Positions 8,437 to 14,167 of a stretch of 14,271 nt of DNA are shown in pieces. Position numbers and translations under genes: made by a program. The DNA comes from an uncultured Oscillospiraceae bacterium (GTDB lineage: Bacteria > Bacillota > Clostridia > Oscillospirales > Oscillospiraceae): the NCBI GenBank assembly GCA_900759385.1, contig CAAEUZ010000071.1, positions 1 to 14,271 on the forward strand, given 5' to 3'. Under the pieces are notes generated by a model, which searched no databases, had not been told where the DNA came from, and was given only the letters and a program-made list of their open reading frames with translations. How positions within the stretch are numbered: the stretch's first letter is position 1; each line of letters opens with the position of its first letter.

Positions 8437-9747
8437 ATGTGGTACGACGAAAGTGTATTTTATCAGATATATCCCCTGGGCCTTTGCGGGGCGCCGCAGG
8501 CCAACGACGGCGTACAGGAGCACCGGCTGCGCCGCATCCTCGACTGGATACCGCACATTGAAAAGCTCGGCTGCGGCGCAGTGCTCTTAAACCCGCTCTT
8601 TGAGAGCGACGCGCACGGCTACGACACGCGCGACTACCGCCGCGTGGACGCGCGCCTGGGCACGAACGGCGACCTCAAAGAGCTGGTCGCCGCCCTGCAC
8701 GAGCGCGGCATCCGCGTAGTGCTCGACGGTGTGTTCAACCACGTGGGCCGCGGCTTCTGGGCCTTCAGGGACGTGCAGGAGAAGAAGTGGGACTCGCCGT
8801 ACAGGGACTGGTTCCACATCAGCTTTGACGGCAACTCCGGCTATAACGACGGCTTCTGGTACGAGGGCTGGGAGGGCCACTTCGAGCTGGTTAAGCTCAA
8901 CCTGCGCAACGGCGCCGTAGTTGACTACCTGCTGGACACGGTGCGCTTCTGGGTTGAGGAATTCGGCATCGACGGCCTGAGGCTGGACGTGGCCTACTGC
9001 CTCGACCGGGACTTCATCGCCCGGCTGCGGCAGTTCTGCTGCTCGCTGCGGCCGGACTTCTTCCTCGTGGGCGAGACGCTGCACGGCGACTACAACCAGT
9101 GGGTGGGAGAGGGCAAGTGCCACAGCTGCACCAACTACGAGTGCTACAAGGGCCTCTACTCAAGCCTCAACGACCTCAACCTCTTCGAGATCGGCCACAG
9201 CCTGCGCCGCCAGTTCGGCAGCGAGCCCTGGTGCCTCTACCGCGGCAAAAAGCTGCTCAATTTCGTGGACAACCACGACGTCACCCGCGTTGCGAGCATA
9301 CTGAGGAATCCCGCCCACCTGCCCGTCATTTACGGCCTGCTCTTTGCCATGCCGGGCATACCCTGCATATATTACGGCAGCGAGTGGGGCGCGCAGGGCG
9401 ACAAGACCCACGGCGACGCGGCTCTGAGGGCCGCGTTTGAGCGGCCGCAGTGGAACGGCCTGACGGACACGATCGCCGCCATGGCCGCGGCCCGCCGCCG
9501 CAGCGCCGCGCTACGGGACGGCGAATACGCCGAGGTGCTGCTCACCAACCGCCAGTATATCTTCGAGCGCCGCTGCGGGGATGAGCGGGTGCTCTGCGCC
9601 GTCAACGCCGATGCCGCGCCATACACAGCCCACTTCAACGCCGGCTGCGGCCGCGCCGTTGACCTGCTCACCGGCGAGGGGCACGACTTCGGCGGCGGCA
9701 GCGAGCTTGCGCCTTACAGCGTACACTACTGGCTCTGCGAGGGCTGA
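8437..9747 (+). CDS. Alpha-amylase family (GH13) glycoside hydrolase, intracellular
   Basis: Predicted 436-residue alpha-glucan hydrolase, probably acting on maltodextrins in the cytoplasm because there is no signal peptide. The protein starts directly with the barrel (VFYQIYPLG) and has the GH13 conserved regions: DGVFNH (97-102), GLRLDVAYC with nucleophile Asp184, VGETLHGD with acid/base Glu213, and FVDNHD with Asp281. A short beta domain of about 80 residues ends it. The N-terminal CBM34-type domain of many neopullulanases and cyclomaltodextrinases is absent. GGAGG lies 8 bases before the ATG. It is a single-gene unit ending at a hairpin terminator. The exact substrate (maltodextrin, cyclodextrin, pullulan or trehalose-type) cannot be told from motifs. 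Confidence 0.92.
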   Translation: MWYDESVFYQIYPLGLCGAPQANDGVQEHRLRRILDWIPHIEKLGCGAVLLNPLFESDAHGYDTRDYRRVDARLGTNGDLKELVAALHERGIRVVLDGVFNHVGRGFWAFRDVQEKKWDSPYRDWFHISFDGNSGYNDGFWYEGWEGHFELVKLNLRNGAVVDYLLDTVRFWVEEFGIDGLRLDVAYCLDRDFIARLRQFCCSLRPDFFLVGETLHGDYNQWVGEGKCHSCTNYECYKGLYSSLNDLNLFEIGHSLRRQFGSEPWCLYRGKKLLNFVDNHDVTRVASILRNPAHLPVIYGLLFAMPGIPCIYYGSEWGAQGDKTHGDAALRAAFERPQWNGLTDTIAAMAAARRRSAALRDGEYAEVLLTNRQYIFERRCGDERVLCAVNADAAPYTAHFNAGCGRAVDLLTGEGHDFGGGSELAPYSVHYWLCEG

Positions 9748-9756
9748 ATAAAAGTT

Positions 9757-9784
9757 ACAGGACCGTTTTTTCAAACGGTCCTGT
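9757..9784. terminator. Shared hairpin terminator between convergent genes
   Basis: A perfect 12-bp stem, ACAGGACCGTTT / AAACGGTCCTGT, with loop TTTC lies 9 bases past the stop of the GH13 gene. Its right arm and the last loop bases are also the final codons and stop codon of the converging lipoprotein gene (ends 9771). T-rich tails are modest on both sides (CGCTTTGTCT on plus, AACTTTTATT on minus). It probably works in both directions. Confidence 0.75.
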
Positions 9785-10211
9785 CGCTTTGTCTGGTGTA
9801 TTCGTACTGTATCAGCTCGTAGGCCGTGCCCAGCTCATAGCCGATTATCAGGCTGTCCCCCTCCAGCCGGTAGTCCATCACCACATTGTACACCGTGTCG
9901 TAATAGGCCAGCCCGTCGCCGCTGTCGCTGAGTATGGGGTAGAGCAGGGCAATCTTGCCGTCCGCGGCTCCCCACTCCATGCGCGTCCAGTCCTCGCCGT
10001 TGCTGCTGGTTAGCATCAGCCCGTTGTCAAAGGCTATCATGTCCCTGACCATCGGCGAGCTGCCCGAGGTGAGCGAACCCCGTCCGTCCGTTACCGCCGT
10101 CCAGGCCCCGACAATTTCCGCCGACGGCTGCGTATCCCCGCCGCAGGCGCTGAGCACGGCACACAGCATCAGCGCGGCCAGCGCCAGCGCAGCTGTCCTT
10201 GACTTCTTCAT
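9771..10211 (-). CDS. Small secreted lipoprotein, possible DUF5640/lipocalin-like domain
   Basis: Predicted 146-residue lipoprotein. The signal peptide has MKKSR, a hydrophobic core, and the lipobox LSAC with lipidated Cys23. The mature part has alternating strand-like segments, including EIVGAWTAV, MIAFDNG, KIALLYPI, VVMDYRLEGDSLIIGYE and YELIQYEYTRQ. This pattern recalls small lipocalin-like or DUF5640 lipoproteins of Clostridia, where a G-x-W motif opens the fold; the assignment is by pattern only. The ATG at 10211 fits the signal peptide; GGGGG is about 10 bases upstream. It is divergent from the XRE regulator gene across a palindrome-rich spacer, so that regulator may control it. Function unknown. 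Confidence 0.85.
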   Translation of the reverse strand: MKKSRTAALALAALMLCAVLSACGGDTQPSAEIVGAWTAVTDGRGSLTSGSSPMVRDMIAFDNGLMLTSSNGEDWTRMEWGAADGKIALLYPILSDSGDGLAYYDTVYNVVMDYRLEGDSLIIGYELGTAYELIQYEYTRQSDRTV

Positions 10212-10259
10212 CTCCTCGTAACCCCCGTTTCATGTCGTGTATTATAACGCCTTAAAGTG

Positions 10260-10349
10260 GTTATATTGTATTATATAACAACCTTCGGTTGTATACAACA
10301 ACAAATATCGGGCGTTTTGATTAACCCCCTCCAGTTGTTACGATATAAC
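10260..10349. promoter_or_regulatory. Palindrome-rich divergent control region between lipoprotein and XRE regulator
   Basis: This AT-rich spacer holds three dyads: GTTATAT-N6-ATATAAC (10260-10279), a perfect 12-bp palindrome GTTGTATACAAC (10288-10299), and GTTA-CGATA-TAAC (10337-10349) just before the regulator ribosome binding site. On the minus strand TATAAT boxes lie at 10270-10275 and 10241-10246; the first has TTGTAT 17 bases upstream. The repeated GTTA(TAT)/(ATA)TAAC half-sites suggest a binding array for the XRE protein. The exact promoters are not clear. Confidence 0.5.
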
Positions 10350-10362
10350 CGAGGTGGTTGTG

Positions 10363-10692
10363 ATGCTGAAGAATCTGAAGAAGCTGCGTGCTGAGGCCGG
10401 CATTTCCCAGGCCAGGCTGGCAGAGGCCATCGGCGTCAGCCAACAGGCGATAAACAAGTACGAAAACCACAATATCGAGCCGGATATTGAAACTTTGGTT
10501 CAGATTGCCGACTATTTCAACACCTCCGTGGACTATCTTGTCAGTCACACCGATATCCGCCGCAAAATAGAGACGGTTCATGCCTATGAACTCAACAGCG
10601 CGGAGGCGCGCATGATAGACGGATACCGCGCCCTGACCCCACGCCAGCAGGAGTGCGTGGACAAGGTTATAGACACCTTCAACGGGAAATGA
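10363..10692 (+). CDS. XRE-family transcriptional regulator
   Basis: Predicted 109-residue DNA-binding protein. The helix-turn-helix lies at about 4-59: LKKLRAEAGISQARLAEAIG, then VSQQAINKYE and the FNTSVDYLV end typical of Cro/CI-type domains. The C-terminal 45 residues are charged and end with a helix (LTPRQQECVDKVIDTF), probably for dimerisation. GTG codons at 10354 and 10360 are in frame, but the ATG at 10363 has GAGG 8 bases upstream and begins at the usual MLKNLKKLR. Probable local regulator acting on the divergent spacer and itself. No phage or toxin partner is adjacent. A short-leader transcript is likely because the nearest dyad is 14 bases from the start. Confidence 0.92.
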   Translation: MLKNLKKLRAEAGISQARLAEAIGVSQQAINKYENHNIEPDIETLVQIADYFNTSVDYLVSHTDIRRKIETVHAYELNSAEARMIDGYRALTPRQQECVDKVIDTFNGK

Positions 10693-10821
10693 TGCAAATT
10701 GTTTACCGCCCGTCCACAACTTAAATAAAACCTTCACGGCACATTAACTTATCGGAAACATTTGGCCGCTATACTCTGCACATACCGGGTGACCGGAAAA
10801 CGTGCAAAGGAGCTAAAAATC

Positions 10822-10917
10822 ATGAAGAAATTTATCACTGTCGTCGGTACCGCCGCCGTTGTCGTCCTGGGCGCACTGGGCGTGAAGAAATTCGTCAGCG
10901 ACCGCCGCGCCGCTTAA
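10822..10917 (+). CDS. 31-residue single-span membrane small protein
   Basis: A short reading frame below usual gene-finder limits. It encodes 31 residues: a basic start MKKF, a hydrophobic run of about 16 residues (ITVVGTAAVVVLGALG), then a basic tail VKKFVSDRRAA, as expected for a small membrane-inserted peptide. AAAGGAG lies 9 bases before the ATG. A candidate -10 box TATACT (10770-10775) is upstream with no good -35, inside a gene-free stretch that otherwise has no function. The stop is TAA, and the GNAT gene starts 61 bases later behind its own extended -10 box. Third codon positions are mostly G or C, as in the neighbours. Function unknown; I do not recognise a family. Confidence 0.68.
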   Translation: MKKFITVVGTAAVVVLGALGVKKFVSDRRAA

Positions 10918-10978
10918 GTCTGGCCTTTTTCCCCGCGCTGTGTTAGAATGGTGAAATCACAGCGAAGGGGCGATTTGA

Positions 10979-11497
10979 ATGATACGCAAGGCGACATCCG
11001 CCGACATAGATGCCATCGAGGCCAGCTATAACGAACTCTTCCGGCACGAGCGGGAGCACGGGAGCACCACCCAGTGGATCCAGGGCGCTTACCCCACGCG
11101 CGCCACCGCCGAGGGCGGCGTCAAGCGCGGAGATATGTATGTCTACTACATCGGGGACGAGCTCGCCGCCAGCATGATTGTGAATTCGCATCAGGCAGCG
11201 GAGTACTGCGAGATCCCCTGGCTGTGCCCCGCCGGCGACGATGAGGTCATGGTCATACACACGCTCTGCGTGCCGCCAAGCATGGCCGGGCGCGGGCTGG
11301 GCACGCTGATGGTCGCCTTTGCCACGGGCCTCGCCCTCGGTGCCGGCAAGCGCATCATGCGTCTGGACACCAACGTGAAAAACATCCCCGCACAGCGGCT
11401 CTATCAGAAACTGGGCTACCGTCTCGCCGGCAGCCATCACGCCCTCCACGAGGGCGCGCTCGACACCGAGCTGGTGTATCTGGAGTACCTGCTGTGA
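10979..11497 (+). CDS. GNAT-family N-acetyltransferase
   Basis: Predicted 172-residue acyltransferase that moves an acetyl group from acetyl-CoA to an unknown amine. The GNAT fold is visible: MIRKATSADIDAIEASYNEL at the start, the central strand VMVIHTLCVPPSMAG, the acetyl-CoA loop GRGLGT (104-109), and the C-terminal motif NVKNIPAQRLYQKLGYRLAG (132-151). Length is normal for the family. AAGGGG lies about 9 bases before the ATG. An extended -10 box TGTTAGAAT (10941-10949) is a likely promoter with a weak -35. Single-gene unit, closed by a long hairpin terminator. The substrate cannot be read from the sequence; Gln/His-rich loops around 70-80 are not diagnostic. Confidence 0.9.
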   Translation: MIRKATSADIDAIEASYNELFRHEREHGSTTQWIQGAYPTRATAEGGVKRGDMYVYYIGDELAASMIVNSHQAAEYCEIPWLCPAGDDEVMVIHTLCVPPSMAGRGLGTLMVAFATGLALGAGKRIMRLDTNVKNIPAQRLYQKLGYRLAGSHHALHEGALDTELVYLEYLL

Positions 11498-11501
11498 GCG
11501 C

Positions 11502-11535
11502 GCAAAAGCGCCCGTCGCATGACGGGCGCTTTTGC
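11502..11535 (+). terminator. Intrinsic terminator of the GNAT gene
   Basis: A perfect 15-bp stem, GCAAAAGCGCCCGTC / GACGGGCGCTTTTGC, with loop GCAT starts 4 bases past the GNAT stop. Its A-run and T-run flanks let it work on both strands. The next 120 bases are AT-rich with one further 6-bp hairpin (11576-11595) and no gene. Confidence 0.88.
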
Positions 11536-11656
11536 ACGGCGTTTTGCCGCTCACAATTACATATTTTATCACACGCCGCTTATTATTACAAGCGGATTTG
11601 GGCGCAATAATTATTTTCGTTAAAACGTCAAAATTGTGAAACAAGCATATTATATG

Positions 11657-11685
11657 TTGACATTTCGGCGCACTGGTGGTATATT
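11657..11685 (+). promoter_or_regulatory. Near-consensus promoter of the candidate large noncoding RNA
   Basis: A perfect TTGACA (11657-11662), 17-base spacer and TATATT (11680-11685) lie behind an AT-rich upstream stretch that could act as an UP element. Transcription would start near A11692. No ribosome binding site or reading frame follows, which fits an RNA gene. It is among the strongest promoters in the window. Confidence 0.75.
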
Positions 11686-11857
11686 ATGACCAGAAGATAA
11701 GAGCGAAGGCGAAAGCAAAGACTCAAGACCATAGGCCCAAGGCTCCCCAGGGACAGGGACTGAAAAGCGAAGGATCAAAGCAGAAAGCACAAAGGCATAA
11801 ACTTAAAACAAAAAGCTGATTTTCAACAAAAAGCGCAACGATTAAGTTAAAGCCCCA

Positions 11858-11880
11858 AGCTGAAAGCCCACAAGGCTTAA
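11858..11880 (+). repeat. Hairpin module copy 1 within the candidate noncoding RNA
   Basis: AGCTGAAAGCC followed by loop CACAA and GGCTTAA: a 5-bp hairpin (AAGCC/GGCTT) with flanks AGCTGA and AA. It matches the copy at 12025-12050 in flanks and stem but not in the loop. Confidence 0.55.
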
Positions 11881-12024
11881 AGTCAACAGCAGATGCCATA
11901 AGCAAACGCCAAGATTATAAGTCAATCCACAAGCTCACAGCAAATATGCCGTCTTGGTCCAGTGTTATTCCCCGATTGTTTATTGCACAGCCGTAAATAA
12001 ACAGCCGGCAACTCAAAGCACAGG

Positions 12025-12050
12025 AGCTGAAAGCCGTAGTCCCGGCTTAA
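12025..12050 (+). repeat. Hairpin module copy 2 within the candidate noncoding RNA
   Basis: The same 11 bases AGCTGAAAGCC recur 167 bases after copy 1, then G, loop TAGTCC, and CGGCTTAA: a 6-bp hairpin (AAGCCG/CGGCTT). The stem is one pair longer and the loop differs. The six loop bases can pair with 11757-11762. Confidence 0.55.
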
Positions 12051-12324
12051 GGAATCTTGACCGAAGTCTTTACGCAGAAAGCCAGACGCCTTATCTCATT
12101 GGGAGACCGACCTGAGGATGCGCGGAACCGCAAATTTGTCAGTGAGAACAGCCGTAGATGCCAGCGTGGCTTTGTTAAAGCAGGAGCAGTAAAATTTGTA
12201 GAGACTGAATGTAAGGCATACCGGACGGTGTTCAATAACGTGGTTTCAGGCAGCGCCGAAGGAACGGAAGGTCCGAAATCTGCAGAAAGAGAGGTTAAAT
12301 CGATGTTAGATATCAAGAATCACC

Positions 12325-12381
12325 GCATCTGACCCTTATCTCGAGTTCGTGAGAACAAAAGATAAGGGTCAGATGCTTTTT
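12325..12381 (+). terminator. Intrinsic terminator closing the candidate noncoding RNA, with inner GNRA hairpin
   Basis: A perfect 17-bp stem pairs 12325-12341 with 12360-12376 and is followed by TTTTT (12377-12381). The 18-base loop holds a second hairpin GTTC / GAAC (12345-12348, 12353-12356) capped by the GNRA tetraloop GTGA. This is more elaborate than the other terminators here, so it may be part of the mature RNA fold. The converging hydrolase gene ends at 12396; on the minus strand no T tract follows the stem. Confidence 0.85.
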
Positions 12382-12395
12382 ATGGGCCCTGCGGC

Positions 12396-13541
12396 TCAGG
12401 TATTCTCCGCGTCGCCGTCCCTGCCCCGCCTGCGCCGAAAGCGGCCTATTATGGGCAGGTTTTTTCTGGCGCTGGATATGTAGGAGCGGGCGAGGAGCTC
12501 CATGCTCTCGGTGAAGAGCGCGCGCTCGTCCTCGTCGCTGAGCAGGTCCCGGGCGGCGGTTAGCGCCTTGCGGACGCGCTGCTCGGTCAGATCCGTGAGC
12601 GTCCTGGCCCCGGTGCTCTCCAGGGCGTCGAACACGGCGTTGATGAGGTCCTGCCGCTGCTGCAGGTCGAGCTTGTCGGCCCAGGCCCGTATGGCCTCGG
12701 TATACACGCGGGTGCGCAGTGAGAATTTGTCCCGGCGCACAAAGCGCGTGCCCAGCACCTGCCAGGTGAAGCCGTTGTGGGCCGAGGTGCCGGTCTCGCT
12801 GCTCTCTATTATCTCGTAGTCCGCGTCGTTGGTGAGCAGGACGCCGACCATGGCGTACTGCGGCACCACCATGCGGATTTTGCCGCGTATGCGCTGGTAT
12901 CCGGGCAGCGCGCGGACGCTCTCGCGAAAGCCCGGCCCATCAAAGTTGAACACGTCTATCAGGCGCTCCTGCAGCTCCTCCGGCGCGTTCATGGCCGCAA
13001 AGACGGAGAGGTTGCCGCCCTTGGAGTGGCCGCCCACGCGCAGCCGCCCGTCAAAACGCCATCCGGCCCTCGTCAGGTATGCGGCCGCGTCCATCTGGGC
13101 GGGCACGGCGTCGTGCGCGCTCATGTTGAAGTCCTCGCGCCAGGCCGTGATGGTGTCGTCCGTGCCGCGGAAGGCGACAAAGCGCGTGCCGTCCGGCAGG
13201 CTGGCCGTGAGCGCGCAGAACTGCTCGGCGTTGGAGTCGTCGATGTGGTTGATGTAATCGTATATTACCATGCCCTCGAAGCGTTTTGCTTCGAGCATTT
13301 TTTTCGCCATCGTCACCGTGCCGGCCGGCAGGAGCACGCCCAGGCGCACGTCCTTGTCGCCGCGGCGCTCAAAATAGGCGGCCAGGGCGTCGGCGAGGGG
13401 CATGCCGCCATCCGCAGGGACGATGTCCGTGAAATCCAGGCTGGTGAGCTTGCTGACGATGAGCCCGTCCACCTCGTTGAATCCGTCCAGGGAGAGCGGC
13501 ACGTCGCCGCGCCAGTCGAGGTAGTCTATCGCATTGGCCAT
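12396..13541 (-). CDS. Mbeg1-like alpha/beta hydrolase (DUF2974)
   Basis: Predicted 381-residue lipase-like alpha/beta hydrolase. The DUF2974 pattern is clear: MANAIDYLDWRGDVPLS at the start, FVAFRGTDDTITAWREDFNM (121-140), and the nucleophile elbow GGHSKGGNLSV with Ser173. Asp201 in FNFDGPGF and His255 in SAHNGF are candidate triad partners. The last 120 residues are helical and charged and end with a very basic tail (GRFRRRRGR). No signal peptide, so cytoplasmic. The start codon shares one base with the stop of the MBL-fold gene (TGATG) and no clear ribosome binding site is seen, so translation is probably coupled to that gene. The natural substrate of this family is not known to me. Confidence 0.9.
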   Translation of the reverse strand: MANAIDYLDWRGDVPLSLDGFNEVDGLIVSKLTSLDFTDIVPADGGMPLADALAAYFERRGDKDVRLGVLLPAGTVTMAKKMLEAKRFEGMVIYDYINHIDDSNAEQFCALTASLPDGTRFVAFRGTDDTITAWREDFNMSAHDAVPAQMDAAAYLTRAGWRFDGRLRVGGHSKGGNLSVFAAMNAPEELQERLIDVFNFDGPGFRESVRALPGYQRIRGKIRMVVPQYAMVGVLLTNDADYEIIESSETGTSAHNGFTWQVLGTRFVRRDKFSLRTRVYTEAIRAWADKLDLQQRQDLINAVFDALESTGARTLTDLTEQRVRKALTAARDLLSDEDERALFTESMELLARSYISSARKNLPIIGRFRRRRGRDGDAENT

Positions 13542-14152
13542 CAGAGATTTTCTATCGCGTGGCGCATATAGGGGTTGTTCGCCCGCTCGACGGAGAGGCG
13601 CGAGGACATGTCGTGGCCCGGATAGACGTCATAGTCGCCGGGCAGGTCAGCGATGCGCTTGAGGCTCCTGAGCTCCGCGTTCATGTCGCCGCCGGGGAAG
13701 TCGGTGCGCCCGCAGGAGAGGCGGAAGAGCGTGTCGCCGGTGAAGAGCGCGTCGCCGCAGATGAGCGTCACCCCGCCGGGCGTGTGGCCGGGCGTCTCCA
13801 TGACGCGGAAGGTGAGCGAGCCGACCTGCACCGTGTCGCCCTCGCCGTAGAAAACGCTGTCCTCGGGCGGGCGGAAGTCGCGCAGCCCGGTCACGCCGGT
13901 GCCCTCCTCCCTGCGGTTGACGTAGCAGCGCGCGCCGGTCTCTTTCATTACCGCGCCGAGCGCGCCGACGTGGTCGAAATGGGCGTGCGTGAGCATGACG
14001 GCGCGGCACTTGAGGTGGTTGTCTTCAATGTAGCCAAGTATGGTGTTGCTCTCCGCGCCGGGGTCGATAACGGCGCACTCGAGCGTGTTCTCGTCGGTGA
14101 CTACGTAGCAGTTGGTCTCCAGGTGGCCAACAGGGAGAGTTTTTATAAGCAT
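13541..14152 (-). CDS. MBL-fold metallo-hydrolase, glyoxalase II-like
   Basis: Predicted 203-residue zinc hydrolase. The metal-binding set is complete: THAHFDH (His56, His58, Asp60, His61), His123 in ETPGHTPGG, Asp140 in FTGDTLF, and His180 in YPGHD. The FRLSCGRTDFPGG stretch is typical of the small YcbL/GloB-like hydrolases that cleave thioesters such as S-lactoylglutathione, though in Clostridia the physiological substrate is uncertain. It lacks the C-terminal substrate domain of classical glyoxalase II. The frame opens at a TTG (14158), but the ATG at 14152 is preferred because GGAGG lies 8 bases before it. First recognisable gene of a pair with the alpha/beta hydrolase, sharing a TGATG junction. 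Confidence 0.93.
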   Translation of the reverse strand: MLIKTLPVGHLETNCYVVTDENTLECAVIDPGAESNTILGYIEDNHLKCRAVMLTHAHFDHVGALGAVMKETGARCYVNRREEGTGVTGLRDFRPPEDSVFYGEGDTVQVGSLTFRVMETPGHTPGGVTLICGDALFTGDTLFRLSCGRTDFPGGDMNAELRSLKRIADLPGDYDVYPGHDMSSRLSVERANNPYMRHAIENL

Positions 14153-14167
14153 GTGCAATTCCTCCGT

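Larger units (their letters stand above)
11692..12381 (+). ncRNA. Candidate large structured noncoding RNA, family unassigned
   Basis: About 690 bases framed by a near-consensus promoter and a strong terminator, with no credible gene. The plus strand is A-rich with many AAGC units, and third-position G/C enrichment is lost. Supportable helices: 11864-11868/11874-11878; 11947-11951/12006-12010 enclosing 11977-11984/11996-12003 (8 bp); 12031-12036/12043-12048; 12095-12098/12113-12116 continuing into 12099-12102/12107-12110 capped by GNRA loop GAGA; 12160-12163/12167-12170; 12222-12226/12271-12275 enclosing 12230-12233/12262-12265; and the terminal 17-bp stem. The loop 12037-12042 can pair with 11757-11762. 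Size and ornateness recall ROOL, GOLLD or OLE RNAs, but I recognise no family signature. tmRNA, RNase P and SRP RNA hallmarks were not seen. The main alternative is a decayed element. Confidence 0.6.

Noticed and set aside
10777..10806. Nested hairpin (TGCAC/GTGCA around CCGG-GTGA-CCGG) upstream of the small protein, considered as a riboswitch or attenuator
   Set aside because: The helices are only 4-5 bp, and the first arm probably lies before the transcription start predicted from the -10 box at 10770-10775.
11576..11595. 6-bp hairpin CCGCTT/AAGCGG as a second terminator of the GNAT gene
   Set aside because: The 8-base AT loop and short ATTTG tail make it weak, and a perfect 15-bp terminator already lies upstream.
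11723..11905. 60-residue minus-strand reading frame opposite the 5' part of the RNA candidate
   Set aside because: No ribosome binding site, no recognisable protein, and antisense to a stretch with a strong plus-strand promoter. The low density of stops follows from the A-rich plus strand.
12057..12332. 91-residue plus-strand reading frame inside the gene-free region
   Set aside because: It starts with TTG, with AAGG only 4 bases away. Its third codon positions are not G/C-rich like the real genes, the product matches no family I know, and its stop lies inside the terminator stem. It is better explained as chance openness within the RNA candidate.
11692..12381. tmRNA, RNase P RNA or SRP RNA as identity of the RNA candidate
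   Set aside because: No tRNA-like T-loop with CCA end, no GAGGAAAGTCC-type RNase P core and no GGAAG/GCAGCC SRP Alu or apical motif could be found.
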